A stretch of 64,000 bases of DNA from Merluccius polli. Lineage: Eukaryota > Chordata > Actinopteri > Gadiformes > Merlucciidae. The notes beneath the pieces were generated by a model, which worked only from the letters and a program-made list of their open reading frames with translations, did not search any database and had not been told where the DNA came from. How positions within the stretch are numbered: position 1 is the stretch's first letter; each line of letters opens with the position of its first letter. The DNA lies in the NCBI GenBank assembly GCA_030340625.1, contig JAOPHQ010002072.1, positions 1 through 64,000 of the forward strand, given 5' to 3'. A program made the translations under genes and the position numbers. Shown piece by piece: positions 46,075 to 58,939 of the stretch.

Positions 46075-49000
46075 ATGTCAGAACCTACGGTGGCCGATAC
46101 TCGCCGGTTGAATTCCAAGCCGCAGGACCTGACGGACGCCTACGGTCCGCCGAGCAATTTTCTGGAAATTGACGTTTACGACCCGCAAACCGTAGGAGTT
46201 GGACGCACCCGTTACACGACATACGAAGTTCGTATGCGGGTAGGTTTGACAAGTCAAGTAAGCCTCAGAGACACACCGCTAGCTAGCGCTAGCGCTGGAG
46301 CTACGCTAACTATGACCGTGTTTTGCTAGCCGAATTAGCATGCCTGTGTGTACTTAAAGGCAAGGCTAAACATGTTGACGTTAGCCGTCTTCGGGGCGAG
46401 GAGACGCCGATCCAGCAGAAATCCAGCGGCCGGATTTCCCCGAGGCCTCGGGATTTTTCTCACATTTCAGGTCTTTTAGTTTCCCCCATGAAGCCTGTCG
46501 TCAAAGTCTCTCCTTTACACATGCCCACAAAATTGCATTTCGTTATTGTTCAGTGTTGGATTTACCGTAGGAGTTGGGTGGGTGGTTGTGTTCATTTCAT
46601 ATAATTGGGACTGATTTCCACGATATTTTGAATAACACTACTGGAAGTGAATGACTGGACCAGCCGCCGCTCCTTATCACACAGTGGCCAGGGTGTGGAT
46701 TCACCCCTGGTCAACAATGTCAGTCACATTTCCCAAACTGTTGTCAAGGCCTATCCTTCTCAAAACGGTAAACAATGCTTGAAAATAACATTAATAGTCA
46801 ACTGACCCATATGAAACGGCCTATGTCTGGTATTTGTTAAAATAGCACCACGTGTCAATGTCAAAAGGCAACTGAAAATATGTGTCGTGTACTTCAATGC
46901 ACTTCATTTTCAGCAGACTCCAATTGTCAGGGATGAAATATTAAGGTCCTTGTACAGTCATTTGAAATATATCCATTTCAATGTGTATGTGAAGTGTTGA
47001 GCACACAGTGGCTTCATAAATCTTTCTCTTGTTGAGCCAACAGGATTTACTATGTTGTCATGTGTCACAAGGAAATACTCTAATGTTGCAATCATGTGCA
47101 TCTGCTAGATCTGCAGCCTCTCTAGTTTTGCGCTGTTGGGATTGGGGGACAGAAAACAGATAGTAAACCCAAGAAGAGAGTCAACATATGAGTTGATGTT
47201 AGCCACACCAAAAATTTGGGCTTATTCATTTTTGTCTGTTGAATTCTGTTTTTCAAGGAAATTATAATCAGAACGATCACTATATAACAAGTAATGAGAC
47301 CAATACAATAAGATATCCTACACTATCTAAACAGTTGGCTCTTGTCATGCACAATTCCTTTTATGGTGGATATGGTGGAAAGTAACTGCAAGTTAAGTCA
47401 AGATCTTCCTTGTCTCTTTGGCCAGACAAACCTTCCCATCTTCAAGCTGAAGGACTCCTGTGTGAGAAGAAGATACAGTGACTTTGAGTGGCTGAAGAAT
47501 GAGTTGGAACGAGACAGTAAGGTGAGGGTGGTAAGATAATTATGTGTTTCAGGGTAATGATTACAGTGTAGTTAGCTAGCTAATGGTTACCATGAACTGA
47601 TGAGTAATCTAATTACTTATCTGTCAAAGCACAAGGCCAGCCTTAAGTCTCTGTTTTGCCTAATTGCTGATATCCCCAGTGAAACGATGAAAAAACTTTG
47701 CTCCTGCTCACAATTGTTGTCTATTGTGGTAGGTAAATAGACATTTAACTTCACTGGTATATATTTTCTCCGACTACTATTGTTGGCATCCTTCAAGACT
47801 ACTACAACAGCAGCATATTTTTTACCTATATTGCTTTGCCATTAGTAGACGCTATGGTGAAGTACATTACATTGAGTAACTTGAATGTGCAATACATAAC
47901 CTTGAGTCATTTTTTAGTTGTACTTTTTATGTATATTTTTCTCATTCCTTTGTGATTTCTAATGTTACTTATATAATTGTATTTTTACTTCACACCGTTC
48001 TTTCCAGAGCAGAGTAATTGTAACTGGAACAATTTTCCCCAGGATGAATAAACAGAAATCCATAAGCATAATTCATATACTGTTATCATCCTGAATTAAA
48101 GTTGATTGATGCGAGCAGCCATGGTTTTCTGTTTGCTTTAGTTGTACATCTGAACATGTTGACTCTAAACACCCCCCTCCTCCAGATTGTAGTACCCCCT
48201 CTACCAGGTAAGGCTCTGAAAAGACTGCTGCCATTTCGAGGAGACGAGGGCATCTTCGAGGAGTCCTTCATCGAGGAGCGGCGAGTGGGCCTGGAGCAGT
48301 TCATCAACAGGTCTGTCATGCCACCCAACTATCTTTTGGACATTCTTTATTTGCATTTGCAAATATCGAATTCACCAAGTTTGTGACAACCACTAGCCTG
48401 GCAAGCCAGACCCACATCAGAAAGATGTAAGGTCTGGCTCAGCTCCATTGGCAGTGTGGGCGGGATAAATGGTTGTCTTTCAAGTTCCCTCTGCACGCAA
48501 TAGGATAGCGCTACAACCAATCTGAGCAACGAAGAAGGTGACGTAGTCAGAGCGACGGCTCTGACTACGTAATTAATCAAAACTCCGAATACATATTTAT
48601 TTTCGAGGAAAGACTTCAGTGCCGTTCTTTGTTCTTTTCTCAAATAAAATGTTAACTTCAAGTCTTGAAGAGTCGCGGCCAAAGCCGAGTGGAAAGACAG
48701 CCGTTCGCCAGCAGCAGCAGCCATTGTTTACCTCTAACACGGAACCGTCGCATCTCTGTCGTCATGGTAGCCCGGCTTCCGACTCCGCCCCTCACGCTGT
48801 GATTGGTCTGACATACTTTGTGTTTCCAGCACCAAAAAGCCGATGGAGCCGTGCTAGACCTACCTAGCTGCCAAATAAATTTGCTGCCGCTAGGGGGTGT
48901 CTAGAGTTCTAGGCTAGACAACCACAGGAACTAGGCATTTTGTCTGTGGTCAGGTGTGGTTCAGGCCTGATGCCTGCAAACTATGCATTTAACAATGATG

Positions 49001-49562
49001 CACACACATTTGGCTAGGGTCTCTAGAAAACCAAATAAACACTGTAATTTCCCCTCAGGGATTAATAAAGTATCCATCTATCTATCTAAAGGGGCCATGT
49101 GAAATGTGTTTTGTTTTTTTCACCAGCCAACAGCACATCCACTCTTATTCTCAGGCTAAGTTCCTGTCTAAACATGCCACACATCGTAGCCTAAATAACA
49201 TCATTTTTTGAGTTGTGAAATGTAATGGCATATTCCCCGGGAGGCATGCACAATTCTGGCCTACATCCGTTTCTGAGGCTAGGCACTACTATTTTCTCTG
49301 GGTTACAGTCTCGAGATGGCTAATGATCAATTGCATTTTGCAACTGCATATATGACATGTGCTTTATTGATATCTCACATGTCTGTCATTTCAGTTGAAA
49401 AATGTAAACCTTATTGTCAGTACAAAATTATGTTTGTTTGTTTGTATAATTATTTGTAGAATTGCCGGTCACCCATTGGCCCAGAACGAGCGGTGTCTCC
49501 ACATGTTTCTACAGGAGGAAAGCATTGACCGCAACTACATTCCCGGAAAAGTAAGACAATAG
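46075..49562 (+). CDS. snx12: Sorting nexin 12
   Basis: Four exons: 46075-46239, 47426-47521, 48186-48310 and 49460-49562 (stop TAG), all phases matching, 162 aa, the same length as human SNX12. Nearly the whole protein is a PX phosphoinositide-binding domain: RRYSDFEWLKNELERDSK carries the Arg-Tyr-Ser PI3P-binding motif, followed by the VVPPLPGKALKR proline loop, RGDEGIFEESFIEERR and GLEQFINRIAGHPLAQNERC. It is a small PX-only nexin that, like SNX3, recruits retromer to early endosomes. SNX3 is the close paralogue; the N-terminus (VADTRRLNSKPQDLTDAYGP), the GKVRQ end and synteny with il2rg and slc7a3 favour SNX12. Intron 3 carries a hAT-type insertion. Confidence 0.96.
48394..48916. mobile_element. 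Non-autonomous hAT-type transposon in snx12 intron 3
   Basis: Ends TAGCCTGGCAAGCC and (inverted) CTAGGCTA are flanked by the identical 9-bp sequence GACAACCAC at 48385-48393 and 48917-48925 (8-bp duplication plus a chance base). The body is 523 bp. It contains a near-perfect internal palindrome around GACGTAGTCAGAGC / GCTCTGACTACGT near 48540-48571. No transposase. Confidence 0.88.
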
Positions 49563-49690
49563 GGGTTATCATGGAGGGGCTGGGGGGCTCTAACACTATG
49601 AGTAAAGTAGTATATTGTCAAAACATTGCTGCAGATCTTGTGTGCACAATGTCTCTGATCCTGTTCATTCTCTTCTCCTTTTCTTTTTAG

Positions 49691-49700
49691 GTATGAATAA
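49691..49700 (+). other. Possible alternative last exon acceptor of snx12
   Basis: TTTTCTTTTTAG|GTATGA. Joining to a donor within exon 4 (AAA|GTAAGA at 49550/49551) would replace the last residues VRQ by V and stop. Confidence 0.35.
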
Positions 49701-50050
49701 AGTAAGTTTTACTTTATTTTTGACATGCCATATGCTTTGATGCCCAGGTATACGTTGTGTAATCCTTTTGTAAACCTAAATGGCTTGCTATGTACAGCTA
49801 GATATGTTATTACTTAATCAGGAGCTGATAATAGTACTCATGATTTGCTACATAACAACCTTGCATGCTTTTTGTTTAGTTTGACAAAAATCTCCTTTCA
49901 CAAAAATGATGCTTTTATGATTTTATTTCATTCTGACAAATCAGATATCACATCACGTACAGTTACATAATAAAGTTTTCCCTGGACACGGAGCAGGGGC
50001 TAAAGCAGCACACGCATTCCTCCTGTTGATCTGAAGAGATCATGAAAATG

Positions 50051-50303
50051 AAGGGCCTGTTTTACCACGTGGTGTGAGGTTGGTTAGCCATTACAAGCAG
50101 TTTCTAAATCGATCTGCTTGTGACATTATAAGTTGGAGACTGTTCCCTACCAGCTGGTACAGTCCACTAGGGAGGTCACTGAGGAGTTGATCTATACATC
50201 ATACATCTGGATGGCCACTCCCACTTGTGATGTCACAAGTGGATAGATTTTAAAATGGATTGTAAATAAATGACTGGTCAACATCACACCTTGTGGTAAC
50301 ATA
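50051..50303. repeat. Fold-back repeat family F1, copy 3
   Basis: Contains TTTTACCACGTGGTGTGAGG, GCTGGTACAGTCCACTAG, CCACTCCCACTTGTGATGTC and CATCACACCTTGTGGTAAC in the same order as copy 2, more diverged. It lies just after snx12. Confidence 0.75.
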
Positions 50304-52199
50304 CTGCTAAATTGTTGAAGACCCTTAGATACACACAGCCAAACTGCACTATGGGTGAGAGCAGAGCTGGGCCATGTATGACATGATACAACTGGGATTT
50401 AGTCATTGGCCCTGTTTACTCGAGATAAATATCTAGATTCTACAACCGTTTTTGAAAATGTATCTAGATTCAAAAACTCATCTGTTTACACGAAAGCACA
50501 GCACACTCACATCCGACTCTGCCTGTTTAGACGTAGGGGCAGTTTACGAGACATCCACACTTGAAATGTGCACGCACATACAGGGTTTAAATTTGTAACT
50601 CCATGGTTTTCACAATCTCTGAGAATGGGCGAAGACGTAGCGACCATGGTGTACCAGTTTAAGTTACGTTTCTAAGGCTGCAAATCATGTTTAATAATAG
50701 AAATGCAATGTCTAGAACTTGTAGAATCAAAGAAGGCACAGCACGGCAATGTTTTAGACAATTTACATATGACGTGATGTCTCTTGAGCTAAGAACGTGA
50801 CTCAACAACGCTTCTGCGAGAGATTCGGTCTGGAGATTCGACAACCTATCGTCAATCTAGAGTGAATAGCGTACACAACGGTGGTCTACATCTCTCGTAC
50901 AACCACTCCTGCCCCTTTAGACGGAGAAAACATCTCTTTGCATCGCGATCTCACAACCGTTTGAGATTTGAAGAGAGATTCAAAACGCTGGTGTAAATAT
51001 GGTCAGTTTTACTGTCTTACCAATTCTAGATATTGTATGTCCATTGTTTGCAGTTTGTGGCATCTGATTTTCACATGCCTGGCCAGCATCGAATTTAGAT
51101 TGAAGTATCGTTCCAAAAAATACTTTTACACAACTTGAACAAAGGCACACCTGCTATCAACATGGCATGATCATAAAAAGAAAACCCTGCTACTCAATTA
51201 AAACAAATAATTACAGAGCAGCGCCATTAGTGATTGTGATAATCAGCTGAAATCTTAATGTGTCCCAACGTATTGTAAACCATTTTTTGGATTGTAACTC
51301 TCAACTGGTGAACTGGTTAAAGTCGACAAATATTTTCATGCTTTTTTTTTTCTCCCTCCTGTTCTTTCTCACACTCTTTTAAAGACCGTATGGACTGCCG
51401 GGGCCACCCATGTACATTATCTTCTACATCGTGTCATGCGCTGCAATTGGTGGTAATGCCAGAAACGATAAGAGTCAGAGATATCGGATATTTCCCATTT
51501 GTTCTGGTCAGAATCAAGTAGGAAATCAAATATATGAATCTTATGATATTTCTTTACTAGGCATTCTATAAACATCATTTGAAAATTACTTAACAGGATT
51601 GAGATTTGTCCAAACAGTTGTGGTGTTCCACCACAGCTATAATCTATTCTATGCTTATGTTTTTACGATGAATATATTACATTGTTATGGATGTCATTTG
51701 TTTTCAGATGTTGTATTCAAAACCATTCCTGTTTTAGTCCTCCTGTTCCATTTCGCTATCAGAGCTTTGCTGTTGATTAATACCATCCAAAGTTGAGCGA
51801 CATGTAGCATTATTAAAGATGAGACCGTAAAATTGAGACCCACCTTTTTGCAAATATTTGTTTTGTTTTTGTTTAATCATTCCAAAAAAGAAAGTGAGGT
51901 TCAGTTTGGGATTGCCTCTTCAGTTCCCCATGTCATCTTGGTATAATCATAAGTTTTGGCTGTAAAAAAAAAAAAAAACTATTGGAAATGTTAAGTCAGG
52001 TAAACACCCATATCTAAGCACTGTGACAACAAATGTATTATGAACACTTCAATGTTGAAAGAAAAAAACATCTCCTTTATTGACCTGAAACACAGCTGTA
52101 TATGCTCTTATTTCCAGCTTTTTATATATTTTTAATGAATGTTATTGCAAATCATATTAATACATTGAATCATGGCAACCTCCCATGTTTGTATTCACC

Positions 52200-52205
52200 A
52201 ATAAA
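52200..52205 (+). terminator. Candidate snx12 polyadenylation signal
   Basis: AATAAA within CACCAATAAAATTCCTGC, the clearest plus-strand signal downstream of snx12. Confidence 0.4.
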
Positions 52206-52991
52206 ATTCCTGCTGCCTGCTTCGATGTGCACTGCCCTCCATTCTGCTGCAGAACAGTAGCTATGCCGTGGGGTAGGCGTGGGAAGTTGTTTTAGCCATT
52301 GGCATTCATTCATGTCTGTCTCCATAGTGGGGATATTAAATGGATTATGGATTTCTACACTTTTTTTTCAATTATTTATTTTTGCAGTTTGATGCAACAG
52401 CCAAGCAGGTTGATTAGCTTCCTAGTTTGTTCTGAAGTGGTCATCAGTCATTCACTCAGCGGCCCATTGAAGACACTGCAGTCCTGCTGCTATACTGCAA
52501 CCTGTCTGTTCTGCATATTCTCCACCAGAGGGATCAAACGCAGAAATGACAGAGTAGACAGTAGACATAGACTGTTTGAATTGGGAAAATGAAGAGCTCC
52601 CTCGAATAGCACATCGAATCAACATTATTAATCGAAGTAATTGCATTTTTTTTCATCTTGTAATTACCTAACACATTAAATAAATCGTTTATATAGCAAA
52701 ATGGTTGGTTGCATTTACATGGTTAACTGCTGGCATGGTGAAAAATCTGTTTGTTAAATGCGGATAGTAAAGAATACAGATTATATTGTTATAAAGAGTC
52801 GTCCCAATAAACCCTATTGAACTCCAAATGTTGTAAATATTTGACAAATAAGCTACTAAATTAGAGTTTGCTGATATATACCATTTAGGAGACCTTTTGA
52901 TTTCAGTGCAAGAAATACATTGGATAGAGCCCTGAAATCATTTTGTAATTCATTTTAGCTCAATAAAATGTCACTCTTGCATGGAAACATT

Positions 52992-53032
52992 TAGTTTAGA
53001 TTTTTCTTTGTATGAAAGAAAAATCTAAACTA
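52992..53032. repeat. Perfect 18-bp hairpin with 5-base loop
   Basis: TAGTTTAGATTTTTCTTT, loop GTATG, then AAAGAAAAATCTAAACTA. The stem is perfect over 18 bp and is followed by a T-rich stretch. It lies in the snx12-slc7a3 intergenic region. The stem is too short and AT-rich for a typical miRNA precursor. Confidence 0.85.
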
Positions 53033-53423
53033 CGTTTTTTCTTTTATTTTCTCCCTGGTCTCCTTTAAGGTGTAGGGATTAGTTAAGGTGGAATGTCAGA
53101 TGGATTAAAATTTTTCCTAGAATGTCATGCTGTGTTGCAGGTTACCCACATTAGACATGATTGTAATTGGATAAAAGATTGTGGCTTGCACATGCATTTC
53201 CACATTAGTTCCATGGCAATGGATACAAAAAGTGATTGGAAGTGTATAGGCCAGCAGCATACTCCATGCATCAATCTCATCAAAGTAGACTACAGATTGT
53301 AAAGGAAAATGTATAGGAACAATCTGAGTCTAACAGTGTAAACTTGACTGCATATCTTTGACCTCCAATACTATGGAGAAAGAAAGAAAAAAGTTCCCGC
53401 GGTCTTTGATGTGTTGACCCTTA

Positions 53424-54322
53424 CTGTACGTTCACACCAAAAGCGTCTTGCGCTGCAAAGACGCCGGAAGTCATTCACTTTCTATGGGCAAGAGCGTCCA
53501 AAGCGTCACAAGCGTCAAACGCTTCCAGCGTCAAAAGTTGAGCGTCCAGAGCGTCAAAAAAAAGTTGAAGACAGTTTAACTTTATGCAAATGACTATGAC
53601 GCGTTTCAGCGGCAAAAACTGACAGCCAATCTGAATGTAGACGCTCTCCGTTTGGGTGGGTCCCGGGGAACACCGGCACTTTGGTTCCTACTGTACTTTG
53701 TTGGTTCCTACTGTAAAATGTCGACGGAAAAGATAATCGCGGCTGTGGCGGGGCACCCGGTGTTGTACGATCCAAGTCTTTTTTATTTCAGAGACAATAC
53801 CGTAATAATCAGCTTAAATATCATTTTTACAAACACACGCACGAAGCGGGCCGCCCATTAACGGCATGGACCAAGCGGTTCTGGACCAGGTAGGAGACAT
53901 TGGACACTTAATCGTATTTACCGTATAACTGCACACAACTTTATTTAAAAGCAATCAAATGTAAAACATGTGTGTTTGTATTCTGGTGTCCGGTGCGCGT
54001 GGATGGCTCCTCCGGCGGAGCGGTTCATGTTAATAGCGGAGTCCGGGAGGGTTCACCTTCACGGCGTAGTTACGAGGGATGTGCGACTATCGTTTATCCA
54101 ACAAGCAAAACCGTCTCTGCAATATATGGCCAAAGTGTGTGGGAGTTAACTCTTTGATATGGCTGTCTAAAAGCATACGGCTCCTTTAAATGCGTCTGCA
54201 TAATTTAATTGTACGTCATTGAGCGTCTTGAGCGTCAAAAGCGAACAAAAATATTCGCAGCGAATCTTTTTGAGCGTCAAAGCGTCTTTGCAGCGCAAGA
54301 CGCTTTTGGTGTGAACGTACAG
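53424..54322. mobile_element. PIF/Harbinger-type element with 40-bp inverted ends
   Basis: Left end CTGTACGTTCACACCAAAAG continuing to ...GCAAAGACGC; the right end is its exact reverse complement for about 40 bp. TTA flanks both ends (53421-53423 and 54323-54325), the Harbinger duplication. The repeated word AGCGTC fills both subterminal regions. No DDE transposase is present. The 899-bp body includes the short MADF-like ORF described separately. Confidence 0.88.
53718..53812 (+). pseudogene. MADF/Myb-SANT-like first exon carried inside the Harbinger-type element
   Basis: An ATG in good context opens a reading frame encoding MSTEKIIAAVAGHPVLYDPS and then LFYFRDN. The spacing (hydrophobic-x2-V-x2-HPxLYD-x6-FRD) matches the start of a MADF DNA-binding domain, and the frame stops being domain-like at a GTAATA donor-like site. 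Harbinger transposons encode a Myb/MADF-like second protein, so this may be a relic of that ORF or a captured host exon. The rest of the domain (further Trp residues) is absent here. Confidence 0.5.
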
Positions 54323-55024
54323 TTATTCTTTGTAATGACGGCAGGCAGACTGGACAGACTGAGCGGGACCAGCGGGGAGATTAAGTTCTGTTGTGCTGCT
54401 GCTCCGACCCTGGAGCCCAGTGCGATCTCTGACGCTTGTAGTACTGGGAAAGACACCCAGTGGGGTTAGTTTGATAAAGTGGAAGTAAATGAAAAGAGCA
54501 ACCCAAAGCAGCGTCGCTGGGCACGGACAAAAGGTTAAAAGACAAGTTACTATAGTGCTTTGACCAACAATGAGAAGAGAATGAGGAGAGGGAACCAAAG
54601 AGCAAGTCGTAGAAATAGTTGTACCATGTTGGCCTTTGGACGACACCATAGTATTTTCACTGAAATATGTTCTACATCAAATATGTATAATTAGCATTAT
54701 TATAGAATCTCATTATTCACAATAAAGTAGGCTGCAGGCAGGATATAATGGCCTCTGGAGAGCACATGCAATATGTCTCAAAAAGTGAAATAAAACACGT
54801 TTTATTCAGGAATTCACACTTGCATTGACTTCGATTTAATTCTCCTTTTTGAAAATATACTGTGATTACTGTCTCAAGTGTTCACCACAGACGTGGCTTC
54901 TTTGACTGCACATCAAAGAGGCGAAGCAGAGCCGAGGTTAGCGGGGGCAGTGAGAGGGGTTCAGCTAAATAGGTTGAACATGGGGAATGATGCTGCTGGT
55001 GCCATGCATGGGCGACCACACACA

Positions 55025-55248
<224 letters not shown>

Positions 55249-55329
55249 TTCTCTACGCTTTTGCATGATATGGCAAAGGGTAAGATACTTTTCTGAGTCT
55301 AATGCATATAACCTCTATAAATCCGGAAG

Positions 55330-56110
55330 TGTGTATTCATGAATGGCAGCCCTGCTCCGGACTGTCGTCACGGTTTGTTTACACACGCGAAACGCGTCAC
55401 GTGGCTCCGCCCCCTCGGAGCTCAAAACTACACACACCCAGGCGGGATATTTCATCAGCGAGGCGAAGCGTGGTTTTATGTCTTATTGTGTGTCACTTTT
55501 CCGGCTGTTTTTCGACCAAGACACGAGGTAATTATCTTGCGTCACAAAAACGACCGATTGTTGTATTTGATGGCTGTTGTAATGTGTTTTCTTGTGTTGG
55601 GCTCGTCTTCCGTCTACATTCCTCATGTTGTAGTAGTGAGCCTGATGCAATCCCTCTCGTCTCACGTTGGCACGTTTTGCCGGCGATCCTTAAAACATGA
55701 CAATGGCACTGCTTTTTTGAGTTGTCTTTGTAAAAATAATGTTATTTTGTGCTACATATACCACGTGTAAACGACTGTTGTCATTTTTTAGGTGGGTTCG
55801 TGTCATTTAAACGTCCAATCAGTTCAGTTGACACGCGTTAAGTCTACTGAAAAGCGCGGAGAAAAAAAGCGGAAGCGGAAAACATGACAGTCGTCGTCAA
55901 TTGTGACAAATTGTCATTTTAAAAAACTGTATCTCGTCGTGTTTGTCGTGTCTATTGGTGGGTTTTCTACCCATATGTTAGGAGTCGGCTAACGGCCGCG
56001 GTTAGCATCGTGTTGCCACGGAGGGGCAACACGGACGTCTCCACGCGAGACTACACGCCACGTCGCTACGGGACTCCCGGCGCGAGACGGGGGGAGAGGC
56101 GTTAACGAAC
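55330..56110 (+). promoter_or_regulatory. CpG-rich candidate promoter, possibly a distal slc7a3 leader exon
   Basis: CpG density rises sharply (GCGAAACGCGTCACGTGGC, a CACGTG E-box, GCTCCGCCCCC Sp1-type box, GGCCGCGG) in a region without coding exons. A plus-strand donor (ACACGAG|GTAATT at about 55527) could end a noncoding exon spliced to slc7a3 about 7 kb downstream. No other gene is in reach on the plus strand. It could also be a CpG-rich repeat. Confidence 0.4.
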
Positions 56111-58930
56111 TAATGAAGCGTTAACTAACAATAGGAGTTGATTTAACTCAATGTCGTTATGGTATGCGCTCAAAATGTGTCCGTTGAGAAATGACCCATC
56201 TGTTGGGTCACTTCAATCTTTGGTGGTTATTCCTCAACGGTCAGAATAGTTAGCTGCCTGGTGTAATCAATATGTATTATTCAGCCTCCACAGATAAATG
56301 CTATTTACAATTCAACAGGTTGCAGTGAACGACAAATGTTTATGCTCCAGACAAGTAGCCATATTTTTAAGTTTATATTTGTATATTTGATAGTATTTTC
56401 AGAAATAATGTGCAATGGGAAGACAACATTAGTGTTGACACAAATTAACATTTAAATGTTTCCACACGAAAATGCAGATCACATATTGCTCATCACCTGA
56501 GGGTCCAATCAGATAAAAAAAAGAAAAAAAAAGACTGCTGTAGTAATTGCGCAATAAAAACACAATTACACTGTGCAACCTTGTTTTAAACTTCTCTAGG
56601 TTCCTATCACTTGTCGTTGGGTTTTCTGTTTGTAATTATACTTGTACTACTGAGGTTTCGGGGAAGTGACTTCAAAGGTCGCTCAGTCCAGTTCCAGCAG
56701 TATATTGGCCATAGGTAATGATGCACAGACCCTGTTGGTGTCAACGAACTAGAGGTTTCCCTCAAGGACACACACATACAGGCACAGGACAAAATATGTT
56801 ATTAATACAAAGTTCAATCAATATATTTTTGGCCAACATGCACACATACCATACGGTTCCGGCACTTCAAACAGCTGGACGTCCATTGTCTGCAACTCAG
56901 GAAACGTGGTTACAGAAAATGAAGACTGCCTGCTGCTGTGGTGCAAAGGGACTCGCAGGGTCAGACAGGTTTACAAAGTTTAGCCCAAGGGAACTGAACA
57001 TCATGTTCTTTTCTGCCTTTTTTTCTGCCTTCATTGACCTCACCACAAACACTATTCCCCCATTACACCATGCATTTTTTTTTACGATCGTTATTATTAA
57101 CATTGCTGCTTTTTAAGTCTCATTATTTTCTCATCATCTTCTGACTCGACAATTTATCAAACTAGGCGGTCACTGCATTTCATGATGATGATTAGTAAGT
57201 GAAGCCATAACATTGATGCATCAAGGTTCCTTGATTCTAACTTATCAGAGGTTGTACAAATTACATTTAAAATGACGTATTTTCCTCAATTCTGATAGCG
57301 TTGACCTACAATTCCTAGAACTGGTTTGCAACTTGTGTTGGTGACAAGATATTAGCCTAACTGATGAGATTAAATGACCTTTATCAATAAAAGGACATTT
57401 CCTACGATAATAATTCAGAAGGTTTAGCCTGGAAGAGAAATTTTGAGAAAAGACCGTCGCCATCCTAAAATGTTCTAGTTCTTGTCTCAGGGAAATCTCT
57501 GTTGCACAGGGAAAATGAGCTGAGAATCTGGACATGGACGCTGGCCAAAGGAGCTAATCCACCATTGTGTGCACTTGGCTGTGTTGGCGTTGCCGTGTTG
57601 TTGTTACGTGGGGGAGTTTGCAGACGGCACAGACCAAGAGTATTAAGACAGAGCCGACCGCCACGCCCACCGCAACCTGGCTGAAACCTGCAACGATTAT
57701 ACAAGCTCACGTACAGGGGCACCCTCGTGAAAACCACAAGGAACAGATTAGCGGCTGCTTGGGATGGCGGCCGTCGAGTTGCCCCTTCATTCCGGTTTAC
57801 TGTGGTTCCCGCATGATTATAATACCACCGCCATAAAGTAGGGCGTCCTTATTTCTATTGGCTGTGAGTGGCGGGTTGTGCAATCAAGTACTGATTTAAA
57901 CCTTCATTTGTTTACACTAGGCACTTAAACTTTCCTACGCTTCACCAAATAATTAAACACCAGTTTGTTATTCGTTGTTTGTGTTCTTGGGCATTAGAGA
58001 TTTGGCACTGGCTGATCAGATATTGTCATAAAAGTCACAACATTGTTAAATTGTGTTATTTACTACGAGTTCACAACGTCCCGCTTCGTACGCATGCAAG
58101 TGCTCATGCTCCGCTCAGCACTCACAGATCTCGCGTCATTTATCTGCAAAATTGCCTGCTACTTAATTACCGGTATCGTTGAAGTAGGCGTTTAAAGCTA
58201 CCAGGGTCTTTGTCAGAAAAGACAATCAACGGAAGAGTTGAAGGCAAGTGACAGGGAATATGAGAAAAAGAGGGAGGGAAAGTCTATGAGGCAGAACATA
58301 ACGTTTTGTATGCTCTAAATGATGTTACCTTAATGAAAACTATTTTGTTTTAAATTTTTAAAATTTCAAAATAAAAGCCTGCATATGGAAACATCACTTG
58401 AAAAGCCAGACCGGAAGTTATAAGGTTAGCAACATAAGTTGTAAGGCTTCACATAGGGCAATACAAGTTTCTAGTATAGGATAAGGGATACTTTATTGAT
58501 ACCTGGGGGGATAATACACAAAAATAACAACACAATTCTAACAATTATAATAATTAGTAATCATGACTGAATAATAATATTTAGAGAAATTATATTGCTG
58601 TATTAGTATAATAAAACAGCTTTATAATATAGTTGGTATATCTATTCATAATATAATTTAAATTTTATTTTGTCATATTGGCAACATTACCGTAATGCTA
58701 ACCCCTGTCTAAAGCAACTGGTGGTGCAAGGTTTTCAACCTTCTGGTTTTGCGTAGGTAGGCGTGCTTTTTGTTGCCAACACGTTACTCGGATCTCTTTC
58801 CACCTGCAGTCTGATGTTCTGCCCAAATAAAGGATTCTGTTTCCATCGCCACACTAATGGAAAAGCCTTGTTGCAAGGCACTTCCACACCTGATTTGGTA
58901 GTAAACGCATCATCGTTTATTTTGACAAAC
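56111..58930. other. Noncoding stretch upstream of slc7a3
   Basis: AT-rich DNA in which I find no exon with splice sites and homology. A short CpG-richer patch at about 57,530-57,840 contains GATGGCGGCCGTCGAG, a YY1-like motif. Open frames are short and unrecognised. Confidence 0.5.
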
Positions 58931-58939
58931 CATATAATC

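Larger units (their letters stand above)
49563..52220 (+). other. snx12: Probable 3' UTR and downstream region of snx12
   Basis: No further coding exon was found up to 52.2 kb. AATAAA at about 52200-52205 (CACCAATAAAATTCC) followed by a T/G-rich stretch is a good end for a long UTR. The span contains a fold-back repeat (50,051-50,303), so an earlier end is also possible. Confidence 0.45.
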
